Of a DNA stretch of 64,000 nt, positions 1 through 7,759 are shown in pieces (position 1 is the stretch's first letter; each line of letters opens with the position of its first letter). The DNA is from Candidatus Gastranaerophilales bacterium (GTDB lineage Bacteria; Cyanobacteriota; Vampirovibrionia; Gastranaerophilales; Gastranaerophilaceae): positions 109,402-173,401 of the forward strand of contig CALUYZ010000003.1 of the NCBI GenBank assembly GCA_944325175.1, read 5' to 3'. The notes under the pieces were generated by a model. It made no database searches. It was not told the origin of the DNA and saw nothing but the letters and a program-made list of their open reading frames with translations. Both the position numbers and the translations under genes were made by a program.

Positions 1-2
1 TA

Positions 3-1238
3 TTGGCATATTGGATAAACTTAAATTTAATTGCAATAACCCTTCTTTCAATAGGCTTTTTTGGCGGTGATGTTTGTAGTTCAAAGTTAGATGACAAAAT
101 TGTTAAAGTTCAGGCTGCCGCTAAAATTAGTACGGAAATTATCACGGAAGATGAAAAAATAAGCTGGATTGATGCGAAAAATACAAAATATTCAAAATTT
201 AAAGTAACGTTTCTTGAAGATGGAATTCTATACGCAAAAGGACTTGTTCCTGTCGGCAACAAAAGTGTTAGGGTGAATATTTTGGAAATAAATACAAAAA
301 TTAACCCAAACCTTGATGTTGAGCCAAAAACAGCATCTTCTTCAAAACTTAATTCAAGAGTAAAAATTCAAAACATTGCATCAAATTCAAATACCATAGC
401 TGCAGTAAATGGCGGCTATTTTAAACCTCAAACGGGTGTGCCTTTGGGCGCACTTGTTATAAATAATGAAGTTATTACAGGTCCGATATATAATCGTGCT
501 TCAATTTCAATTAATAATGACGGAACGTATTCTATTGGAAAAAGTGATATAAAATTTTTCCTAAAAAACAGAAAAACAGTTCTTAAAATTGATAATATTA
601 ACCAGCCAAGAATACTTTCCACATATTCAATAATATATACGCAAAGGTGGGGTAAAACAGCGCCAATGCCCCCAAAATACGGAGCAAATGCTCTAATTAA
701 AAATGGCAAAATTACAGGCATTTATAATGGCACTGTTCAAATACCTGAAGGCGGTTATGTTTTGTCTGCGCCGATAAAAGTAATTCAAGATATTAAAAAT
801 CAAAGAAATCTTAAACTTGAAGTAAAATACCCAAAATATTTTGAAAACAGCAAACATATTATTTCAGGCGGCCCGTTTTTAATTAAAGACGGAGAAATTT
901 ATATTGATGCAAAAGAAGAAAAACTAACTGCAATAAGCGGAAGAAATCCAAGAACCCTGATTGGTTACACAAAAGATAATGAACTGATTTTGGCAACGGT
1001 TGACGGCAGAGAAAACCGTTCTGTCGGAATGACATTGTATGAATCTGCAAAATTTATGCAAAAACTGGGTTGTATAAATGCAATAAATTTAGATGGCGGT
1101 TCATCAAGCGTTATGTATCTTAAAGGGCAAATTGCAAACAAGCCGCCAATTATGGGTGGCATACCGCTTTCAGGCATAGTGTCCATAAATTTAAACTACC
1201 CTGTAATAACTTCTGCAAAAGATTTATCTCAAATGTAA
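3..1238 (+). CDS. Secreted phosphodiester glycosidase (NAGPA domain), probably 5'-truncated
   Basis: The reading frame is open to the window edge and the first possible codon is a TTG at position 3 with no visible ribosome site, so the true start probably lies upstream. The first ~25 residues are hydrophobic, as expected for a signal peptide or anchor. The body matches the NAGPA (phosphodiester glycosidase, DUF2233-like) family: AAVNGGYF near residue 135, GGPFLIKDG near 290, RNPRTLIGYT near 315 and the closing INLDGGSSSVMYLKG near 365. Family members act on exported glycoconjugates or cell-wall polymers; the substrate here cannot be read from sequence. It is followed by a candidate small RNA and then alaS. 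Confidence 0.8.
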   Translation: MAYWINLNLIAITLLSIGFFGGDVCSSKLDDKIVKVQAAAKISTEIITEDEKISWIDAKNTKYSKFKVTFLEDGILYAKGLVPVGNKSVRVNILEINTKINPNLDVEPKTASSSKLNSRVKIQNIASNSNTIAAVNGGYFKPQTGVPLGALVINNEVITGPIYNRASISINNDGTYSIGKSDIKFFLKNRKTVLKIDNINQPRILSTYSIIYTQRWGKTAPMPPKYGANALIKNGKITGIYNGTVQIPEGGYVLSAPIKVIQDIKNQRNLKLEVKYPKYFENSKHIISGGPFLIKDGEIYIDAKEEKLTAISGRNPRTLIGYTKDNELILATVDGRENRSVGMTLYESAKFMQKLGCINAINLDGGSSSVMYLKGQIANKPPIMGGIPLSGIVSINLNYPVITSAKDLSQM

Positions 1239-1284
1239 AGAAAATTAAAATATAATTTTTATATATGTTATATATATTTTTCGT

Positions 1285-1395
1285 GTGGAATATTATAAGT
1301 GGTTAGTTCTTCTCTTTTCCACTCCTTCCTCCATTATATACGAAATTTCAGGCGGACACCCGAGCTTTTAGGTTTGGCGACCGCCTTCTTTTTTG
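1285..1395 (+). ncRNA. Candidate small RNA: two hairpins around a CU-rich anti-Shine-Dalgarno stretch
   Basis: In the gap before alaS, GTGGAA (1285-1290) can pair with TTCCAC (1317-1322), or AGTGG (1298-1302) with CCACT (1319-1323). A CU-rich stretch CCTTCCTCC (about 1324-1332) follows; it is complementary to a GGAGGAAGG-type ribosome site. A second hairpin has AGGCGG (1350-1355) pairing with CCGCCT (1381-1386), with an inner CCGAGC/GGUUUGG helix, and then a T-rich tail. TATAAT at 1251-1256 is a possible -10 box. The layout resembles cyanobacterial Yfr1, which has a single-stranded motif between two stem-loops, but the sequence is not identical. It may instead be only the terminator of the preceding gene plus leader. 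Confidence 0.45.
1350..1395 (+). terminator. Rho-independent terminator upstream of alaS
   Basis: A 6-bp GC-rich outer stem (1350-1355 with 1381-1386) encloses an inner helix rich in G-U pairs and is followed by a T-rich tail (1387-1400). It would end either the glycosidase mRNA or the candidate small RNA, separating both from alaS. Confidence 0.7.
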
Positions 1396-1459
1396 TTTTT
1401 AGAATAATTTGTTTATGTTAAAATTTAGCTGAAATTATTGTTTAAAAAAGGTAGAAATA

Positions 1460-4114
1460 ATGAAAACTTCAGCTGAAATAAGAGAAATGTTTTTAAGTTT
1501 CTTTGAAAAGAAACATAATTCAACAAGGGTTAAAAGTTCATCATTAATTCCTGATAACCCGACAATTTTACTCACAACGGCAGGCATGGTTCAATTTATG
1601 CCATATTATTTGGGGCTTGAAAAACCCCCATATAACCCGCCAAGAGCAACAAGCTGCCAAAAATGCGCCAGAGCAGGCGGTAAAGATTCAGATATTGAAA
1701 ATGTAGGCAGAACACCAAGACACCACACATTTTTTGAAATGCTCGGCAATTTCAGCTTTGGAGATTACTATAAGAAAGAAGTTATTCCTTGGGCTTGGGA
1801 ATTTGTTACGAGTGAAGAATATTTAGGGCTTGATAAATCAAGACTTTGGGTAACAATTTACCTTGATGACGATGAAGCTTTTGAAATATGGAAATCTGTT
1901 GGAGTTCCTGAAGATAGAATCATAAGAAAAGGCAAAAAAGACAATTTCTGGGGTCCCCCGGGGGCGTCAGGTTCTTGCGGACCTTGCAGTGAAATTCATT
2001 ACGACTTAGGCGAACACTTAAAATGTAGCGATGATTGTTCAATCGCAACTTGTGAATGTAACCGCTGGGTTGAAATTTGGAACCTTGTATTTACGGAATT
2101 ATTTCAAGATGAACAAGGAAACCAAAGCCCCTTAGATAAAAAGAATGTTGATACAGGCATGGGGTTAGAAAGAATTTCTATGGTATGCCAAGGGGTTGAA
2201 TCCACTTTTGAAACAGACCTTTTAAAATCTATCATAGATAAAGTTTCTGAAATTTCAGGCAAAAAATATAAAGAAAACGAAAAAACAGATATTTCATTAA
2301 GGATAGTAACAGACCATGCAAGGTGTGTTTCTTTTATGATAGCAGATGGCATTTTGCCCACAAACGAAGGCAGAGGATACGTTTTAAGAATGATTTTAAG
2401 ACGTGCGCTTCGCCATGGGTATTTGCTCGGTTTAGAACTTCCTTTTATGGAACCTGTTATAAATAAGGTTATTGATAATTATAAAGATGCATACCCTGAA
2501 TTAATTGAAAATAAAGAAAAAATCTTAAAAACCGTAAAACTTGAAGAAGAAAGGTTTAAATTAACTCTGGATAGGGGCTATCATAACATTGAAGAAATTA
2601 TGTCCAATTTGAAAAAAGAAAACAAAAATACAATTCAAGGGGCAGATGCTTTTAAACTGTATGATACGTTTGGATTTCCTTTTGAATTAACAAAAGAAAT
2701 AGCTGAAGAAAACGGTTTGCTTGTTGATGAAGCAGGCTATAAAAAAGAAATGGAAAACCAAAAACAAATGGCAAGGGCTTCAATGCAAAAGGTTGTTTTA
2801 ACAGATGACCTTAACTATACAAATAACCCTGATACAAAATTTACAGGGTATGAATCAAACGAAGAAAATGCAAAAGTTTTAGCCATTGTAAAAGACGGCA
2901 ACGATGTTGATTCTATTGAAAATGATGAAGCAGATGTTATTTTGGATGTAACACCTTTTTATGCTGAATCAGGCGGTCAAATCGGCGACTTTGGGCTTAT
3001 TACATCCGGAAATTCATATTTTGAAGTAAATAAAACGTTTAAAGCAGGCAAAGTTTTTGTTCATAGAGGTTTTGGTTCAATTAAAAAAGGCGAAACCGTT
3101 AAAGCCAAAATTGACGTTCAAAAAAGAGAAGAAATTAAAAAACACCATTCATTAGCACACCTTCTTCAAGCTGCTTTAATTAAAGTTTTAGGAAATGAAG
3201 TTCATCAGGCAGGGTCTTGGGTTGAAGAAAATAAAACAAGGTTCGATTTTTCATTCTCAAGGGCACTTACAAAAGATGAAATCAAAAAAACTGAAAAATA
3301 TATAAACGAATGGATTAAAGAAGGTTTATCAGGTAAAACCGAAATTATGGATATTGAAACCGCCAAAAAATCGGGCGCTATGGCATTATTTGGCGAAAAG
3401 TACGGCGAGAAGGTTCGTGTTGTTTCATTTTCAAATGATAAAGAAACAATGTCTAAAGAACTTTGCGGCGGCACGCACGTTTCAAATACATCAACTCTAA
3501 GGCTTGCAAAAATTGTTTCAGAAAGCGCAATTTCACAAGGTGTAAGAAGAATTGAAGCGCTTTGTTCTGATGCTGCACTTAATTTCTTAAACGAAAAAGC
3601 CGATTTATTGTTTGAAATTGCACAAAATAACAAAATTAAGCCTGAAGACATTGAAGTTAAAATTCAAAAATTAACAGATGAAATTAAGGAGCAAAATTCT
3701 AAAATAACGGAACTTCAAAATAAAATTACTCAAGCTAAATTTGATTCTTTAATTTCAAAAGCAGAAGATGTTGAAATTAAAGGTCAAAAAGGTAAACTCT
3801 TTATTTCTATGGCAGAAGATATGCCATTAGGTGCTATCAGAATAAGCGTTGAAATGCTTGCAAAACGCTTGGGCGGCGAAACAATTATTGTTCTTTGCTG
3901 CAAAAAAGCTGAAGGCGGCGCTGTTGTAATTTCAAAAGTAACAGACGGTTTTGTTAAAGCAGGAATTTCTGCAGGAAACATTGTTTCTAAAATTACAAAA
4001 CTTATGAACGGCAACGGCGGCGGCAAACCAAATATGGCACAAGGTTCTGCTAAAGATATTACAAATGCAGTGAATATTTTAGCCGACCTTGAACGCGAAA
4101 TAAAGGAAAATTAA
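1460..4114 (+). CDS. alaS: Alanyl-tRNA synthetase
   Basis: 884 aa, the full bacterial length. It charges tRNA-Ala with alanine and edits mischarged Ser/Gly. The N-terminal catalytic core shows GRTPRHHTFFEMLGNFSFGD (near residue 75) and the cysteine-containing insert CSDDC..CECNRWVEIWNLVF. The editing domain has the zinc-binding HHSLAHL (near 573) and CGGTHV (near 670) motifs. The C-terminal DHHA1/C-Ala domain ends with NGGGKPNMAQG. The ATG is preceded by AAGGTAG. The stop codon directly abuts the TTG start of the next gene, so the two are probably cotranscribed. Confidence 0.98.
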   Translation: MKTSAEIREMFLSFFEKKHNSTRVKSSSLIPDNPTILLTTAGMVQFMPYYLGLEKPPYNPPRATSCQKCARAGGKDSDIENVGRTPRHHTFFEMLGNFSFGDYYKKEVIPWAWEFVTSEEYLGLDKSRLWVTIYLDDDEAFEIWKSVGVPEDRIIRKGKKDNFWGPPGASGSCGPCSEIHYDLGEHLKCSDDCSIATCECNRWVEIWNLVFTELFQDEQGNQSPLDKKNVDTGMGLERISMVCQGVESTFETDLLKSIIDKVSEISGKKYKENEKTDISLRIVTDHARCVSFMIADGILPTNEGRGYVLRMILRRALRHGYLLGLELPFMEPVINKVIDNYKDAYPELIENKEKILKTVKLEEERFKLTLDRGYHNIEEIMSNLKKENKNTIQGADAFKLYDTFGFPFELTKEIAEENGLLVDEAGYKKEMENQKQMARASMQKVVLTDDLNYTNNPDTKFTGYESNEENAKVLAIVKDGNDVDSIENDEADVILDVTPFYAESGGQIGDFGLITSGNSYFEVNKTFKAGKVFVHRGFGSIKKGETVKAKIDVQKREEIKKHHSLAHLLQAALIKVLGNEVHQAGSWVEENKTRFDFSFSRALTKDEIKKTEKYINEWIKEGLSGKTEIMDIETAKKSGAMALFGEKYGEKVRVVSFSNDKETMSKELCGGTHVSNTSTLRLAKIVSESAISQGVRRIEALCSDAALNFLNEKADLLFEIAQNNKIKPEDIEVKIQKLTDEIKEQNSKITELQNKITQAKFDSLISKAEDVEIKGQKGKLFISMAEDMPLGAIRISVEMLAKRLGGETIIVLCCKKAEGGAVVISKVTDGFVKAGISAGNIVSKITKLMNGNGGGKPNMAQGSAKDITNAVNILADLEREIKEN

Positions 4115-5566
4115 TTGAACCTTAATTTAAAAAATAACGATAAAACGGCAAAAACCCTATCTTGGGCAATTTTTGCCGTTTTTGCCATTTTGACATTTAT
4201 TTTAATGTTAAATAGAACCCCATTTTTTGATGAAGCTCACGCTTGGATGGTTTCTAAAAGTTTTAATTTAGTTGAACTTTTTAAAATAGAAAAATTTGAA
4301 GGGCATCTTTTTGTTTGGCATGCTTTATTGATGCCTTTTTCAAAGAATGATTTGTTTTACCCTTATTCAATGTATATTTTAAATTGGGTTTTTTGTATTC
4401 TTGCAATGGGTGTTTTTTGGCGGTTTGCGCCGTTTAGGCAGTTAGAAAAGGTTTTAATAACGTTTTCATTTCCTATCTTTTGGTATTTTGCACAAGTTGC
4501 AAGGTGCTATTCGATTGGTTTATTGTTTTTATTTTTAATTCTTGCGCTATGGAAGGAGAGAAAAAATAAGCCCATTTTGATTTCATTTCTTTTAATTTTG
4601 CTTGCAAATACATCTGCAATGGCTTTAATCGGGGCATTTGCTTTAGGTTTAATTTTTATTTTTGATATTTTAAAAGAAAAAATTGATAAAAAGAATTTAA
4701 TTTGTTCATTTTTAATTTTATTTTTTGGTGCAATTTTAGTTTTTGTTCAATTATTTGGCGCATACCACCCCGATATTGAAGCATTATTTAAAGAAAAAAT
4801 ATTTTTCTATAATTTAATAACATATTTTTATTATATTGATTTTAAACATTTAACTTTTTCCTATATTTTTAATAAAATTACTGCATTATTTGCACTTTTA
4901 ACCATTCTTTTTTCATTTTTATTTTTGTTTAAAAACAAAAGAAGCTTTTTCTTTTTAACAACAACATACCTTTTAATGTTTTTGTTATTCACTTTTAAAT
5001 ATTCAGGCGCTTGGTGGCACTACCTTTTCTTTTACGTTTATTTAATTTCAGCTGTTTGGCTATATAAAACAGATAAAAACTCTGAAAATATTTTTCAAAA
5101 ACCATTTCAAGTTTTATTTTTAGCCCTTATTTCACTTTTTACAATAACAACAATGTTTTTTGATACTCTCTTTTTATCAGAAGTTTACCATTCAAGAACA
5201 AAAGAAATTTATGAAATCATAAAAAAAGAAGGGTTATTTGAGGGCAACAAAAAAATATATGCACTTGATAATTTTTCTCAAACATCAACAGGCATTATGC
5301 CTTATTTAAAAGAAACCAAAATTTATAATGTTTTTGGCGATGAAAAATATTCAAAAGAAGAATATAAGCACTATATGAAAAAAGAAAAAAGAACTTTTTT
5401 AATAGACGAATTTGCAGCTTCATTGGATGAAAACAAAATAAATTTAGGAATATCTGATAGAAAAATGTTTCCTGTTTATTTCGGCAAAAAATACAGGCTA
5501 ATTTTAAAGCCATATTACAAAAACGAAAACCCAAATTTTATAATTTATGAATTAGAAAAAATTTAG
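4115..5566 (+). CDS. Multi-pass GT-C family membrane glycosyltransferase
   Basis: 483 aa with about ten hydrophobic segments. The first periplasmic loop carries FFDEAHAW, where the acidic pair matches the catalytic loop of the PMT/ArnT (GT39/GT83-like) GT-C superfamily, which uses polyprenyl-linked sugars. The last ~110 residues are soluble. The TTG start follows the alaS stop directly and has AAGGA (inside the alaS end) as a ribosome site. The stop overlaps the convergent next gene by 4 bp. The acceptor (protein, lipid or glycan) is unknown. A second protein of this general type lies at 38749. Confidence 0.75.
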   Translation: MNLNLKNNDKTAKTLSWAIFAVFAILTFILMLNRTPFFDEAHAWMVSKSFNLVELFKIEKFEGHLFVWHALLMPFSKNDLFYPYSMYILNWVFCILAMGVFWRFAPFRQLEKVLITFSFPIFWYFAQVARCYSIGLLFLFLILALWKERKNKPILISFLLILLANTSAMALIGAFALGLIFIFDILKEKIDKKNLICSFLILFFGAILVFVQLFGAYHPDIEALFKEKIFFYNLITYFYYIDFKHLTFSYIFNKITALFALLTILFSFLFLFKNKRSFFFLTTTYLLMFLLFTFKYSGAWWHYLFFYVYLISAVWLYKTDKNSENIFQKPFQVLFLALISLFTITTMFFDTLFLSEVYHSRTKEIYEIIKKEGLFEGNKKIYALDNFSQTSTGIMPYLKETKIYNVFGDEKYSKEEYKHYMKKEKRTFLIDEFAASLDENKINLGISDRKMFPVYFGKKYRLILKPYYKNENPNFIIYELEKI

Positions 5567-6207
5567 AAAAAGAAATTTGTTTTTGGGCTTTGTTCGTGGA
5601 ATTGACCGCCTGCACAAACAATTTCAATAACCTTTAAAAGAAAATCTCTTGGCGCATCCACGTGGGATAAGAAATATTCTTGGTTATCTTTGTGTTTAAT
5701 TGTCATAATAACGCTTTGGTTTTTTTCTGCAGGCACATAAAGGGAAGCTATTTCATTATCTAATAAAATTTTCATCTGCCCGTCATAATCGTTTGTTCCT
5801 TGCATTAAATTTGCAAAGTTGCCGTTAATTGCAAAAATTCTGCCGCAAAAAAGCGGGTTGCCGCCTTCTCTTGGAAGTGCTTTTGGTGCAATATTAAAGC
5901 GGGATGTAAAACTTATTGTGTGCCATAAAATGTTTATTGTTGCAATTGTTTTTGTGGAATCAATTTCATAGTAAATGTTGCCGGATGGAATGTTTCTAAC
6001 GCTAAAAGATTGTTTTAAAGATTCAACAACCTGATCCATAACATCTGCCATTCTTATAAAAATTTCAGCAGTGTTTTGGTTAGATTTTTGAAAATCTAAA
6101 AATTGTTTGTACATATGAACCGCAACAAGGCCTGTTCTTTCTTGCACAACAGAAGATTTTCTAATGCTTCCTTCAAGGTTATTTAAACTTTCAAAGTTGT
6201 TAGCCAA
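5563..6207 (-). CDS. Conserved-looking protein of unknown function
   Basis: 214 aa, soluble, with no signal peptide or membrane segment and no family recognised. The N-terminal third (to about residue 75) looks helical; the middle has alternating beta-like segments (YYEIDSTKTIATINILWH, GRIFAINGNF). The start is a TTG (LANNFESL..) with a weak upstream ACGGAA. It is convergent with the glycosyltransferase (4-bp stop overlap) and divergent from xerC, so it is its own transcription unit. Codon use matches its neighbours. Confidence 0.6.
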   Translation of the reverse strand: MANNFESLNNLEGSIRKSSVVQERTGLVAVHMYKQFLDFQKSNQNTAEIFIRMADVMDQVVESLKQSFSVRNIPSGNIYYEIDSTKTIATINILWHTISFTSRFNIAPKALPREGGNPLFCGRIFAINGNFANLMQGTNDYDGQMKILLDNEIASLYVPAEKNQSVIMTIKHKDNQEYFLSHVDAPRDFLLKVIEIVCAGGQFHEQSPKTNFFF

Positions 6208-6332
6208 TTCGATTCCGTTTCTTATAATTTATAAATCTATGTTAACTTAAAAATAGGGAATTACCACATTATATTATAATTTTTTTTACAATAAACAAAT
6301 ACTTAATTTATATTAATTTTAAAAAATATATG

Positions 6333-6338
6333 TATAAT
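6333..6338 (+). promoter_or_regulatory. -10 box of xerC, leaderless spacing
   Basis: A perfect TATAAT ends exactly 6 nt before the xerC ATG at 6345, and no Shine-Dalgarno sequence is present. Transcription would therefore begin at or next to the A of the start codon. It is the clearest example of a pattern seen at ten other genes here. Confidence 0.6.
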
Positions 6339-6344
6339 TGAAAT

Positions 6345-7247
6345 ATGGCTGTTAATAATAAATCAAAAAATTACTTAAAAAATTTTGAAAACTACCTTAA
6401 ATTGGAAAAAAACTTTTCATCTCACACAATAAGGGCATATAGTGCTGATGTTTTGTGCTTCTTAATTTGGTTAAACGAGCTTGAAGTTAACAAAATTGAT
6501 GCCAAAAAGTTTTCAGAGTATCTTTATTTTATTTCACAAATGAACTATACAAAAACTACAATAGCAAGAAAAATTGCTTCTATAAGGGCGTTTTACAGAT
6601 TTTTATACAATATGGAAATTGTAGATTTTAACCCGACAGATACTGCAAAAGGTCCTAAACTTCCAAAAAGTTTGCCCGATTTTCTTTCTGAAGATGAAAT
6701 TGAAAACATTTTAACAAACATCAAAATTTCAAGTCCCGCAGGCTTTAGAAACAGAGTGATATTCGAGCTTTTATGGGTAACGGGAATGAGAATTTCAGAA
6801 CTTTCAGGCTTAAATTATGAAGATTTGAATTTAGAACAAAATGAAATAAGGGTTTTTGGTAAAGGTGCAAAAGAAAGAATTGTTTTAATTCCAAACAAAA
6901 CAAAAGAGCTTCTTTTAAATTATATTGAAAATGTTTCAAATTTAATTCATAAAACAGAACACAACGGCAAAAACCCTTTATTTATAAATAATAACGGTTA
7001 CAGGCTTCAAAACCAAACAATAAGAAAAGCACTGAAAGCTGTTGTTGATTCAATCGAATTAAATAAACACGTAACACCGCACATTTTTAGGCACTCTTTT
7101 GCAACAAGATTAATTGAAAAAGGTGCAGATTTAAGGGTTGTGCAAGAGCTTTTAGGGCATCAAAGCATTGCAAACACACAAATTTACACCCATGTTTCTA
7201 TGGAAAGGTTGAAATCTGTTTATGAATCAGCTCATCCGAGGGCTTAA
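6345..7247 (+). CDS. xerC: Tyrosine recombinase of the XerC/XerD type
   Basis: 300 aa, normal for Xer proteins, which resolve chromosome dimers at dif. An N-terminal SAM-like core-binding domain (1-105) is followed by the catalytic domain. All catalytic residues are present: Arg149 (GMRISEL), Lys174 (GKGAKER), His246 and Arg249 (PHIFRHSF), His272 (LGHQS) and the nucleophile Tyr281 (IYTHV). The ATG lies 6 nt after TATAAT, so the mRNA is probably leaderless. The last ~85 bp of the gene are repeated twice exactly downstream. Without a paralogue for comparison, XerC and XerD cannot be told apart. Confidence 0.92.
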   Translation: MAVNNKSKNYLKNFENYLKLEKNFSSHTIRAYSADVLCFLIWLNELEVNKIDAKKFSEYLYFISQMNYTKTTIARKIASIRAFYRFLYNMEIVDFNPTDTAKGPKLPKSLPDFLSEDEIENILTNIKISSPAGFRNRVIFELLWVTGMRISELSGLNYEDLNLEQNEIRVFGKGAKERIVLIPNKTKELLLNYIENVSNLIHKTEHNGKNPLFINNNGYRLQNQTIRKALKAVVDSIELNKHVTPHIFRHSFATRLIEKGADLRVVQELLGHQSIANTQIYTHVSMERLKSVYESAHPRA

Positions 7248-7757
7248 TTTAAGTGTAATCTGATTAAATATTGATATTGTTTTTGCATATTTTGAAAAAG
7301 CGCAAGTCTGAGAATTGTACAAGAGCTTTTAGAGTGTTAAAGCATTGCAAACACACAAATTTACACCCATGTTTCTATGGAAAGGTTGAAATCTGTTTAT
7401 GAATCAGCTCATCCGAGGGCTTAATTTAAGTGTAATCTGATTAAATATTGATATTGTTTTTGCATATTTTGAAAAAGCGCAAGTCTGAGAATTGTACAAG
7501 AGCTTTTAGAGTGTTAAAGCATTGCAAACACACAAATTTACACCCATGTTTCTATGGAAAGGTTGAAATCTGTTTATGAATCAGCTCATCCGAGGGCTTA
7601 ATTTAAGTGTAATCTGATTAAATATTGATATTGTTTTTGCATATTTTGAAAAAGCGCAAGTCTAAGAATTGTACAAGAGTTTTTAGGGCATCAAAGCATT
7701 AAAACAACGACTATGAAAATGTTGTTTATATGTAAATAAACCTATCTGAGAGTTTAA
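7244..7757 (+). repeat. 177-bp tandem repeat built from decayed xerC 3' ends
   Basis: Two identical 177-bp units occupy 7244-7420 and 7421-7597. A third begins identically (7598-7663) and then diverges to about 7757. Each unit contains a spacer followed by a stretch homologous to the xerC C-terminus. The last 82 bp before the xerC stop codon (7162-7243) match 7339-7420 and 7516-7597 exactly. In the complete copies the frame reads SASLRIVQELLEC then stop, against GADLRVVQELLGH in the intact gene. The last, most decayed copy reads SASLRIVQEFLGHQSIKTT. It therefore looks like a fossil of a diverged recombinase gene that later recombined with the xerC end and was amplified. This fills the 512-bp gap between xerC and the glutamate synthase operon. 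Confidence 0.9.
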
Positions 7758-7759
7758 TT

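Noticed and set aside
1239..1459. T-box riboswitch controlling alaS
   Set aside because: No T-box sequence (TGGNACCGCG type) or stem I features were found; the terminator lies upstream of a plain ribosome site.
7244..7757. CRISPR-like array
   Set aside because: The units are 177 bp, contiguous, without short spacers, and are homologous to the xerC 3' end.
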